A stretch of DNA of 64,000 nucleotides from Cyclaneusma minus (taxonomy: Eukaryota; Ascomycota; Leotiomycetes; Marthamycetales; Marthamycetaceae), in NCBI GenBank assembly GCA_037179335.1, contig JAKZHN010000030.1, positions 248,001 to 312,000 of the forward strand, written 5' to 3'. Below the pieces are notes generated by a model. That model was not told the origin of the DNA and did not search any database. It saw nothing but the letters and a program-made list of their open reading frames with translations. Made by a program: the position numbers and the translations under genes. Below, piece after piece: positions 50,226 to 59,953 of the stretch; position 1 is the stretch's first letter, and the number at the start of each line of letters is the position of its first letter.

Positions 50226-53015
50226 TTATTCAATTCTTTATATTTTTGTTTTTTTAATTTAACGGCTAATATTAGCAATATAGCGCATTTGGATTTTAAT
50301 TTCTAAAAACAATGATAAAAATATTGCTTATTAAATTATTTTTTAATATATTTTAATTTTTCTAATAAGAAAAGCTAATCTTTATTATATAATAGTTTTA
50401 TATTAAATGATAATTTAATTTTATAATTTTATAATTGTCTAAAAAATAATTTATTGGCTTTTTTTCAAAAGAAGGCATTTAATATATTGTAAAGCTATTT
50501 AAAAAGCTTATTTTAAAACTTTTTATTGCTTAGGCTAGGCTTTCTTTTTATAAATTTAGCAATATTTTTTTTATAATTTTGCCTAGCTCATTAATATTTT
50601 GGAAATTATAAATTTTTCGCCTAAAATAGCAAAAAGCTAAAAAAAATTATAAGCGGATAAAAATAAAAAGCATAGCTTATTTAAGTATTTGAGCCTATAA
50701 AAATATTTTTTATATTAAATTTAATAATCTTAAAAGTTCTTTTTGCCGAATATATAATTTTTCAATTTTAAAATATTATATAATTTTTCTAAATGACTTT
50801 TATATATTGAATCTTTTTTTGGCAGGCAAATATAATAAAATTAATTATAGCATTTATTTTAATACTTTTTATATTTAGTTTAGGCTAATAAATTTTTTAT
50901 ATTAATTAAAAAATATAAATAAAGGCATCTAATAGCGGGAATGCTATTTTTCTTATTTTTTTAATAATAATATAAATTTTATTTGCTATTTCTTTAGCAA
51001 AAAATAAAGTTTTAGAAAAGCTATAATATATTATATAAATTTTAATTTTAAATTCGTTTAAATTTGGATTTTTTTAAATATAAAAATCCCGATTTAAAAT
51101 AAAAATTTGGTTAATTTTAAAAAAATGCTTTTTTTAAATATATTGTTTTTTTATTGCTATTTTTTATAATAAATAAAATATAAAACAATATTTTATTTTA
51201 TAAGCTTTAAAGCTATAAAAATGCTATATTGATTAATAATATATTTTTTGGTATTTTTTAGCTGCGATTTAAATTAAAAAAATATTATTTCCCGGCTAAA
51301 AATATTTATTTTAATTAAATTTAAAAAAAAGGAAAATGCATTTTGGATTTTTAAATTAAGAAAAATTAAAATTAGTAAAATATTTTCCTTAAATGCTGTT
51401 TTAACTAATTTTGCTATAAATGCTATTTTTGCCAATTTTTTTATTTATTATAGCTAAATATTAGCCCTATTTTCCTTAATCTTTTTTTAATTTTAGCCAT
51501 TATTTTTTTTTATTTTTTTTATTTAAATTCGGGAGTTTTAAAATTAGATATAAATAAAAATCTATTTTAAAGCTGGCTTTTTTTATATTAATTGCTAAAA
51601 ATAAAGCTATTAGCTATATTTTTAATATTTGCAGCCAGTTTTTTAATATATTTCCGGCTTTGGTATTTTGTTTTTTGCAATAAAAATAAAAATTATATTT
51701 ATAGCAATATTTTTGCTGCTAAGCTTTAAAAAATATTTAAATAGCGGTAAATATAATATTTAAAATTATAGTGTTATTTTAATTAAGGTATTTTTAAATT
51801 TAATTTATAAAAATTAAAATAAAGGCTTTATATTAATTGCTATTAATATTAGCGCTTTTTTTAATTTTTTTAATTTAAAAGCCTTGCTAATTATAATTCG
51901 CAATTTTTTAGTATAATTTTTTTAATATAATTGTTAATACGCTAAAAATCTTTATTTATTTAGCGTATTTATTATTCGTATTTTTTTAGAAAAAATATTT
52001 AATATAATTGGTTAAAATATTGGAAATTTTGCTGCGTAATGTTTTTTAATTAAATTAATTAGTCAATTATATTTTGAATTTAAAATTAAAATAGAATATA
52101 GCAAAGCTTTAAGTTTTGTTTATTTTTAGCTTTTTTAAATCTTCTTTGGCTTTTTTGCATTTATTTAAAATAATATAAATTTTTATTAAAATAATATATA
52201 AAGCTTTTATATTTTTCCAGGGCTATTTAAAAGGATTATTTAAATATAGAATAATGTTTTTAAAGCTTATATAATATTAATATATAATTTTGCTTTTAAT
52301 TATTTTAATTAAAATTTGGATTTATTTATAATTGGTATTATAAATAATATTATTAATTTAAAAAATGCGGCGCGATTTCGATTTCTAAATTGGGAATTTC
52401 TTTTAACGCTTTAAGCAATTTTTATTTTTTTACTGAATTTTTTAGAATTTTTGGTATAGCGGCGTAAATGGCTAAAAGAAATATTGTTTTTAAAATAGGA
52501 AATAATTGCTTTAGCGTTAATAAGCTAATTTTAGAATTTAATAACCTTAATTATATATATATTATTCTTTTTTATTGCTATTTAATTAATTAAATAAATT
52601 ATTTATAGCTTTATTAATATTGTATAAAAAGGTTTTTAAATAAATATAATTTTTAATTATAAAATCGGCGAATTTTCTTTTAAAAAAAGCGGCGTTAAAA
52701 TTAAAATTATTTTGTTTTTTACCGGTAAAATATTTAAAGGCAGCTTTAAAATATAAAAGTCCTATAATTTTAAATTGCTTAATTATTGCGTTTGCAATAA
52801 TTATAATAGGTATAAAAAATATGATATAAAATTTTTAATTTAAAAATTACAAAATCTATTAAATTATAGAATTTAGGGTAAAGGTATATAAAGTTTGGAA
52901 TTTATATAATTTTTAAATTGCCGTTTTTTTGCAGGGTAAAAAGCTATAATTGTTTTAAATGAATTCAAATTAAATTAGCTAATAAAAAAAGCTTATAAAT
53001 TATTACGGCAATTTA

Positions 53016-53230
53016 AAGGCAAAATAGGGGTTAGGGTAAAGCGATATTATAAGCTGGAAACGGAAATTTCCAGCTTTGCAGAATTTTAAAGATTTTGCAA
53101 GCTAGCGTAGGGCGCTAAAAGCACGTGCCTAGCACGTGAGGCTAAGGGTTAAGGGCTTGGGGCGCGTGGCGCGTGGCGCGTGCTTGGGGCACGTGCTTAA
53201 AATACCCAAGGTTAATATTATAATAGCATT
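53016..53230 (-). repeat. Right LTR of the gypsy element
   Basis: The same length as the left copy. It includes a short triplet run, ggcgcgtggcgcgtggcgcg, and ends with aatattataatagcatt against aatattataacaatatt in the left copy. Confidence 0.8.
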
Positions 53231-53501
53231 ATAAAGGGTTTAATTTACCAAATTTAAAAAGCTATTAAAATTAAAAAATAAGGATTTGTAAAAAAAAAGC
53301 ATTAAATATAATAAATACTAAAAAAAAACTTATAAAAAAGCGCTAATTTTAATATATTAAAACTATTATATTATAATATATAATTAAGCAATATATAATG
53401 CGCTATAAAATATTATAATATAGTATAAATCAGCTATAATATAGCCTAAAAAGAAAAATATTAGGATTCGGGGAAGCTATATTATTAAAAATTAAAGGAA
53501 A
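53231..53501 (+). pseudogene. Possible 3' end of copia pol after the gypsy insertion
   Basis: Right after the gypsy LTR, one + frame can be aligned loosely with the copia C-terminal segment (KGLIYQI.KAIKIKK.GFV). It leads to the copia 3' LTR at 53,502. The similarity is weak and rests mostly on position. Confidence 0.35.
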
Positions 53502-53687
53502 TATCAAAATGCTTTTTTAATGGTTTAAATTAATCTCCTGCCAAAATATTCTAATTATATATAAAAACTTACGCTATTTTTATATATATAAGCAAGGGAA
53601 AAACGCATAATACTTTCAAGCTATAAAATAGCCTTTTTTCCTTAATATAATATATTTAAAAGGTCTAGCCTATATTGGATTTAAATA
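53502..53687 (+). repeat. 3' LTR of the copia element
   Basis: Partner of 41,969-42,152. The shared segment gcataatact..aagct..aaaatagcctttttt is the easiest part to see. Confidence 0.7.
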
Positions 53688-54493
53688 TATAGCGCTATTT
53701 TAATTATTTCTTGCTTTTGCTTTTTTTAATACCAATTTAAAATTACAGTATTTAATATAGGCTTAATATAAATAAATTTATTTTTAATATTAAAACCTAA
53801 AAGATTATAGCTTTTTATATATTAAAAATCAATTTTAAAAACATATAAAATTGAATATAATTTTATTTTTGCTTTTTTATTTTTAAAAAGCATAATTATT
53901 AAATTTAAAGCAATTGACTATTTAAATTAGGCGCTATAAAAAATACTATTTTAAAAGAAAATAAATAAAAATATCGAAAATATATTGTTCAATTGCGCAG
54001 CTGCCAAGCTATATTGGCTGGCTATAAATTTTTTTAAATGCTAAATAAAGCGCTGGGCTTAAATTTTTGCTTAATAAAGGCTTAAAGCTGGTTTTAATGT
54101 ATTTAAATTTGGATATTGCAAATTTAAATAATATAAATTAAAAAAAATCAGTTTTAAATATAGCTTAATTTAAATTATATTAAAGCTTTTAAATAAAGTT
54201 GTAAATAAAGGGCGCAATTTATTATTTATTATTGCTTGGCTAAAAAATACAAAAAAAATCAAATTAGGATTTTAAAAATAATATATTTAAAGGCAATTAA
54301 ATAACCGTGATAAAATGCGTTAATAATAAAGAAATAAAGCTGGCTATTTACGCTCCAATTATTAATATTATAATTTAAGGATTTTTAAGGTTTTTGCGTT
54401 TTTTGAAAAAACCAATTAGTATAGCTGCGCTTGTGCATCTTTTTTTAATAATTTTGCAAATTTGCTGCCTTTAATAAAAAAAACGCTAATTAA

Positions 54494-54724
54494 TATTAAT
54501 TTACTAAGGGTAAATAAATAAAACTATTTGCACGTGTAATTTCGGGGTTGTTAATATATTGTTAATTGTATTTAAAAAAGGAAAGCTGGTTCGTCGCCGT
54601 TTTTTTTAAAGCCATTTCCGGGTTTTAGCGCTAGCGACAGCGCTGCGCCAGCTGCGTGGGCACGGGCCACTATGGCCACCCATGGGTGCCTAAGGCTCTT
54701 GCTGCAGCTGGTCAGATATTAACA
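54494..54724 (+). repeat. Right LTR of outer element (231 bp)
   Basis: The same length and orientation as the left LTR. Its first bases are tattaa where the left LTR has tgttgg (G to A). It ends aaca, giving a canonical TG..CA outline once RIP is allowed for. It is followed by gatacttaat, the same ten bases that precede the left LTR. Confidence 0.85.
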
Positions 54725-54734
54725 GATACTTAAT

Positions 54735-55112
54735 AAATTAAGTATAAATACTTAACAAATACTCAACCAATGCTTAGTAAATGTTTAATAATATATAATA
54801 TATCATATAAAACCTAGAGCGGGAGCGGAACTATTCATTAATATTCGCAATTTTTATGCGATTCTAAAACTCTAGATGCGATTTAGCGATTCCCTTGAAT
54901 ATAAGACGGGGAAATAGGAATGCTGATGAGAGTAGTAGCAGTATGATATTGTTCTGTTTGTGCCTTCATCGCAAGTCTTGAGGCTGAAAATGCTAAACAG
55001 TAAACACAGAAGAAGAAAAGGGAAAACTCCTGCCCAATGCAATATAAGAAAATGCTCCTTTCCTTTAGACATGCACCCCACTAAGTCCGATCCTCCGTCC
55101 CAATGATCTTCC
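54735..55112. other. Right edge of the RIP island and hexokinase 3' region
   Basis: From 54,735 to about 54,790 a degenerate 11-bp tandem continues (atacttaacaa, atactcaacca, atgcttagtaa, atgtttaataa). Beyond that, composition returns to normal and no gene is seen before the hexokinase stop codon. Confidence 0.7.
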
Positions 55113-56737
55113 TCACAAGCACGCCACAGACACCGCAGCCCCAAGCAACGAGCTGTTCGCAGGCGTAAGCTTCATCGCCCCGTTCACACCCCCACTACCC
55201 TCCACAAGCCCATCCAAAAACTCCTGACACGTCTCCCTGAACCCCGGATAGTTTTCAATAACCGATCCGTTGAACGCCACCGCAGCCGACTGCACATTCT
55301 CAGGTGCAACGCCTTCGCCTTCATTACGCAGCTGCCACAGGGCGTGCATACCAGCGGCTAGAAAGCCTGCAGCTCGCCGTGAGACATGCGTTGCTATGCG
55401 GCGAAGTACTACGATATCAGAATCCCGAATCAGCGAATCAGGATGCTGAGCCAGGAAAAGAAGTCGAGCATCTTCGAGAGAAGTCGTCTGGATCTGTGAC
55501 AGTGTTTCTGTGGATAACGAATAGGGGCACTGGAGAGAAGACGGCACCGTGCCGCTGAAACAATTGGAGGTTTGAATACCTTCAACGAGGACCAGGCGGG
55601 CGATTTCACCCAGGTAATGACCTCCTACGAGGTATTCAAAAGGTTGGAAATCGGGTCTAGGATGCGTGGATAGGAGGAGTGAGTCCCACTTGGTCAGTGG
55701 AAGCACGTCTTTGCCGAACATGGAGAGTTCGGTGTTGACGATTACGTGTTTAGCAGCGTCATGCCAGCTAGATGGTCGAGTGCCGAATTTGGACGGCCCG
55801 AACATGGTTACGGGGAGGTGGACAGAGGCGTTGCAGCCGGTGCCTACGATCAGGGCGAAGCGGGTGGAGGGGTCCTCATAAGCCTTGGAGAGGAGGGTCG
55901 CCGAGGAGTCGTTGATTATCGCGTTGATCTGGACTTTGAGGTTCTGTGGAAGCTGTTAATGTGGTTCGTATGAGAACGTGAGGGAAACCTACTTGGCGTT
56001 TGCAAGCCTCTTCTATCAAGTCCCCCAAGTCTAAACCTATCAAGCCATGGGCTGCAAGAAAATTCTTGCCCATTGGCATTAAACCCCCACTTCGCAATGA
56101 TGTTTGCCTGGAACGGTTAGTTGCTGTGTACCCCCATTTCATTGACGAAAAGCGGTAAAGCACTGAGAAGAACTCACTCGATGGGAAATGACCATGCTAA
56201 TCCCATAGAAAGAACACCTAGTTTATGATCCTCATCATACTCATCGACCGTCTCCTTAATCCTCAATGCCATCCACTCAAAGAAGTCCCGGCCCTCAAGT
56301 TGCTTCACGTCCTCCCCGATTTTGAAGGAATTCCGATTCAGAATGTCCGGTACACTTGCACTACCCTCGCTATGCAACCTGATCAGAGCCACCCGGAAAG
56401 TTGAACCCCCCATATCGAGAGCCAGGTAGGTGCCACATTCCTTGCCGTTCGGGAGTTGATGGTTGTACGACGGGAGCATATTGCTCGGGTTTGACGCTAG
56501 ACTTGCTTTTAATTGCTCCCGCAAGCCGTCCGAAAGAGCAGCCAGATTCTCGGGCGTCAAGGGACGGGAAAAGACATCCTCGACATCGAGAGCGAAGTCT
56601 CGAGGCTTCCGCGCCTCAAAGACCTTGGGCTTTTCGTCTTCCACTGTCGCCGTTGTTTGCCAGAAGGAATACAAAAGTTTTTGACCCCTCATGAGAAGTT
56701 GGAAAATGGCGAGGTAGAGCTTTCGGAGTTTCAGCAT
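55113..56737 (-). CDS. hxk3: Atypical hexokinase (hxk3/HxkC-like), GlcNAc cluster
   Basis: Three exons read leftwards (56737-56178, 56107-55993, 55943-55113) give 501 residues; an upstream in-frame Met at 56881 would add 48 residues but looks like leader. The N-terminus (LYLAIFQLLMRGQKLLYSFW) is hydrophobic enough to anchor the protein in a membrane, as reported for Aspergillus HxkC on mitochondria. The fold is hexokinase: phosphate-binding ALDMGGSTFR (near 107), SGGLMPMGKNF in place of SGxLxxWTKGF, INDSSATL with the catalytic Asp (D237), VGTGCNAS, and YLVGGHYLGEIARL. Changes from classic enzymes are FNGSV for CDGSV and NTELSMFG for NTEWGAF. In the GlcNAc clusters of Trichoderma and Neurospora the hexokinase HXK3 acts on GlcNAc. 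It is divergent to the deaminase gene, with 1.1 kb between the starts. Confidence 0.8.
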
Positions 56738-57858
56738 GCCAAAGGAGACCAACAGCAGGTCATTCCCACACACAATGGCTGGAGAAGAGACGGCACGGCG
56801 ATGTTGGGATGAAGAATTGAGTGCTGACCAGGCCGGCAAGTTATATGAGGAGTAGACTATAGTAACAACGGTTTGGAGCAATTGCTATCGTAGTTTAGAT
56901 GGCGTAACAGCAATTCAGGACGCAGGTTCCATCATCAAGCAGGTCGTTCTCGTGCCATCTACAGCTGCCGTTCTGGTGCTCGCGCCGACCGTTACGTTCA
57001 TCAGCTTCGCGGGTGCTCTAGGCTCCGTCCATAGGGCAGGGCAGGTGTCTCAGGCTTGCGTGAACACGAGGGATTCCCTGTACTCGCCGGTGGAGTTTCA
57101 AGCATAAGTGGATGGCTGGTGGTGGAGGCAATGCAAAAGTGGATAGCGGCCCGTTCCCTCTCATCCACAGTCCAGGTTGGCGGCCTCGGTCCAGGCTGGT
57201 CAGTTTGCGGGTTGGGTATGGAACTCACGATACAACGTTACAAAGGACGCTGGAGGTTGGAGGGGCAAAGCGAAGCGCCAAGCACTAGTCGCGGCGTAAA
57301 GCTTATCCATTGGCCAATGCTTATCGTCCAAAGTCGGGACTCTGCTTTTTCGTAATTGCCTCTGCTCCGTCCTCGACCTCCTCTGTCGCGTGGATACCTT
57401 CATCGACGCTTGCTATGCTACTGCTACATGCTTATGAGACAACCCGCGCCTAAGTACAACTTGCTTTTACTAAACAAGCTCAGATCTCCGTGGGCCGAGT
57501 CGCCAAGCCAAGGCCGATGAGGGGGTGACGTTCCATGAGCTCTCTCTCATACTAAGACCTCTCTGCCATCAAGAGATGGAGCAGTGATCGAACCAAGTCT
57601 TCCACGTGCAGCTGTCTCCATGCCTGGCTGGACTTTCCTTTTTCGAGAAAGCATCCGTAAGTCAATCAGTACCTAGGTATCTAGGCAAGGCAGAGCTTCC
57701 GAGCTTCAAACTTTCTTCCGTGATCACCCTCACGCCTACCTACCTCTTCTTAATCTTTTCTCTTCCCCACATACTTCAGCGGAGTTCAACCTACCTTCAA
57801 CACCGACGAGTTCACTTCAAGCTTTCTCAACTACACACTCGGTCTCCCAACCGCCAAC
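56738..57858. promoter_or_regulatory. Divergent promoter of hexokinase and deaminase
   Basis: A 1.1-kb shared upstream region lies between two genes of one pathway and probably serves both. It holds no supported gene. The deaminase start is in a good context (ccaacatgag). I could not place a binding site for the NDT80-type regulator with confidence. Confidence 0.55.
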
Positions 57859-59953
57859 ATGAGACTTATCATCCGTGACGATCCGATGGCTGCGTCAGCC
57901 TACATCTCCAACTACATCGTCGGTAAGTCCACCTGCAAGAGCCCAAGTATCCTCATGCCAGCTACCATGTTCACACTCCTCAACAGACAGAATCAAGGCT
58001 TTTCACCCGACGCCAGAACACCCCTTCGTGCTCGGTCTCCCCACTGGCTCATCCCCAGTCTTGATCTACAAGAACTTGGTTGACAGATACAAGGCCGGCG
58101 ATATCTCCTTCGAGAATGTTGTCACCTTCAACATGGTGAGCTTGCTCTTCTCTTTCGAATTAGTCGAACTATCGAAGCAATGATGCAAATAACTAACAAT
58201 GGATGCTCACTCAGGACGAGTACATCGGTATTCCTCGCGAGCACCCGGAATCATACCACACCTTCATGTACAAGCACTTCTTCTCGCACGTCAACGTTCA
58301 TCCCTCCAACATCAACATCTTGAACGGCAATGCGCCAGACTTGGAGTCCGAGTGCGTGGAATATGAAGCCAAGATCAAGCGGGTCGGCGGTATCGATTTG
58401 TTCCTGGGAGGCATTGGTCCAGATGGACACATCGCTTTCAACGAGCCTGGAAGCAGTTTGGCAAGCAGGACCAGAGTGAAGACCTTGGCATATGATACGA
58501 TCATTGCAAACTCGAGGTTCTTTGACAATGACCTGGAGAAGGTGCCCAAGATGGCCTTGACTGTGGGAGTACAAACTGTGCTCGAGGTATGTTTCTTTCC
58601 ATGTCGAAGACAAGAACCCATCTGCTACTCCTATGCTTGGTTCTTAACTCATGCCTCGACCATGTGGTGTATGCTCCTCGCAAACTTCCTTTCTTCCAGC
58701 AAACCTCCCTTCTCCTAGCAAACCTTCACTTACTAATATATAAACCTCAGGCCCGTGAAGTGGTCATCATCATCACTGGTGCACACAAGTCTCTCGCTCT
58801 GAAGCACTGCATCGAGAATGGCGTGAACCACATGTGGACTCTATCCGCACTGCAGCTACATCCACACCCTTTGATTGTCGTCGACGAAGACGCAACTCTC
58901 GAACTCCAAGTCAAGACCGTCAAGTACTTCAAATCGATCGAGAAGGTCGCGTCGTCCCAAGGCTTTGAGCAGATTCTGCCCAGCGCAGTGCGCACTGGAA
59001 CCCGAAAGATAACCCGAGTCAATACATTCGGCGACGAGGTAGAAGACGTGAGAGACGAAGAACTCCGAAGTCCAACTATCCAGCACCCGAAGCCGACTAC
59101 GAGCACATTGCTAAAGGCACCGGCGACGGAATATCCTGTCAGGAGCATCACGCCCGAGTTGGTGCCAGATAGCATGAGTTCGCGTCTCGAGGCCGCAGCT
59201 CAGGAGATGGAACCTCTCAAGGTCTCAATGTCAGTTCCCAAGCCCCTCGGCGCAGTCAAGGACTCGGCCGAAAACTTCCCCGAAGACAATCCCCGAGAAG
59301 ACATCCCCCAAGACCTTCCTCATCTGACAATCTCCATCCCAGCCCCTCCCAATAATCCATTTCCCTTGCCCCAATCCCAGCCCATTTCTTCATTCGATGG
59401 CACGAGCGACAAAAAGCCCGAGTTTCGTCCTCCCGCCGGCAGCTGGGAATTGGACATCGATGGCATCGACGCCGTCGACCACTCCCACGATGGCAGCAAT
59501 ATCATTTGCTACATTTCTTGGAAGCCCGAAGGATGGCGCACGCGTCCTGACACCGAGAACTTAAAAACCGGCTCCAAAACCCAACACAGCCTCGAAGAGG
59601 TACACAAGCGCTGTCCCCAGGGCCTCCTGCGTTTCTATCAGCGCCACATAGTTTTCCAGGATTCACCGCCGAAGAAAGGCAAGAGTGCGGCCATTTTGCC
59701 ACCCGAGGGTAATTGGGACGATGCGGTGCAGATTCTTGATATTTTTGAGAACAAGGAGAAAGGCGCAATGGTGGAGTTGAAGTGGTTTGATAGCGGCAAG
59801 AAGACGCATCATTTGCTCTTGGAGGCCCATGAGAAGGCGCCGGAGAGGATGCTGGAGTTTTATGAGAAGCTTCTGGTTTTCGACAAGAAAACTGCCGCGG
59901 ACCCGGAAGAAGCGAGTGGGCTGGATCCGGATGGCATGGACATGAGCGAATGA
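57859..59953 (+). CDS. dam1: Glucosamine-6-phosphate deaminase fused to two chromo-shadow-like domains
   Basis: Four exons (57859-57922, 57987-58135, 58215-58586, 58751-59953) encode 595 residues. Residues 1-268 are a complete NagB-type deaminase, converting glucosamine-6-phosphate to fructose-6-phosphate and ammonia in the cytosol. VLGLPTGSSP binds phosphate, and the catalytic set D72 (TFNMDEY), D141, H143 (GPDGHIAF) and E148 (FNEP) is intact, with numbering identical to the E. coli enzyme. The same exon continues, with no stop or intron, through a P/S/T/E-rich linker (about 270-420) into two similar modules. One runs about 421-499 (PAGSWELDIDGI..THSL type end KRCPQGLLRFYQRH). The other runs about 509-574 (GNWDDAVQIL..LKWFDSG..APERMLEFYEKLLVF). 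Both resemble the chromo shadow domain of HP1 proteins, with the Trp at the start and the CP..FYE end. There is no chromodomain. Usual fungal deaminases end soon after the catalytic domain. Confidence 0.85.

Larger units (their letters stand above)
47214..53230 (-). mobile_element. Ty3/gypsy retrotransposon nested in copia pol
   Basis: The 6,017-bp element is bounded by 215-bp direct repeats (47,214-47,428 and 53,016-53,230). Gypsy reverse transcriptase and RNase H remnants lie on the minus strand near 49,890-50,220. Copia-like coding seems to resume just right of 53,230. The insertion therefore postdates the copia element. Confidence 0.78.
41969..53687 (+). mobile_element. Ty1/copia retrotransposon split by a gypsy insertion
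   Basis: Direct repeats of about 184 bp at 41,969-42,152 and 53,502-53,687 act as LTRs. Between them, on +, lie the remains of copia reverse transcriptase and RNase H. A 6,017-bp gypsy element interrupts the 3' end of pol. Without it the copia element is 5.7 kb, a standard size. Confidence 0.75.
34862..54724. mobile_element. RIP-degraded nested transposon island; outer LTR element
   Basis: A 19,863-bp block has no intact reading frame and strong A+T bias. Two 231-bp direct repeats form its ends. The outer element is made of 34,862-35,712, 37,769-41,968 and 53,688-54,724; the remainder is later insertions. Subtracting the 2,056-bp TIR transposon and the 11,719-bp copia-plus-gypsy insert leaves 6,088 bp, a typical LTR retrotransposon length. 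The same 10 bases (gatacttaat) abut both ends. Its coding strand and superfamily could not be recognised, because the remaining internal part (37,769-41,968) is too mutated; T-richness on + hints at coding on -. Confidence 0.8.

Noticed and set aside
34862..54724. Mitochondrial or centromeric DNA as the source of the A+T block
   Set aside because: LTR and TIR pairs with transition-biased differences and copia/gypsy pol remnants explain it as RIP-mutated transposons. A centromere cannot be fully excluded, but at 20 kb with genes close on both sides it is not needed.
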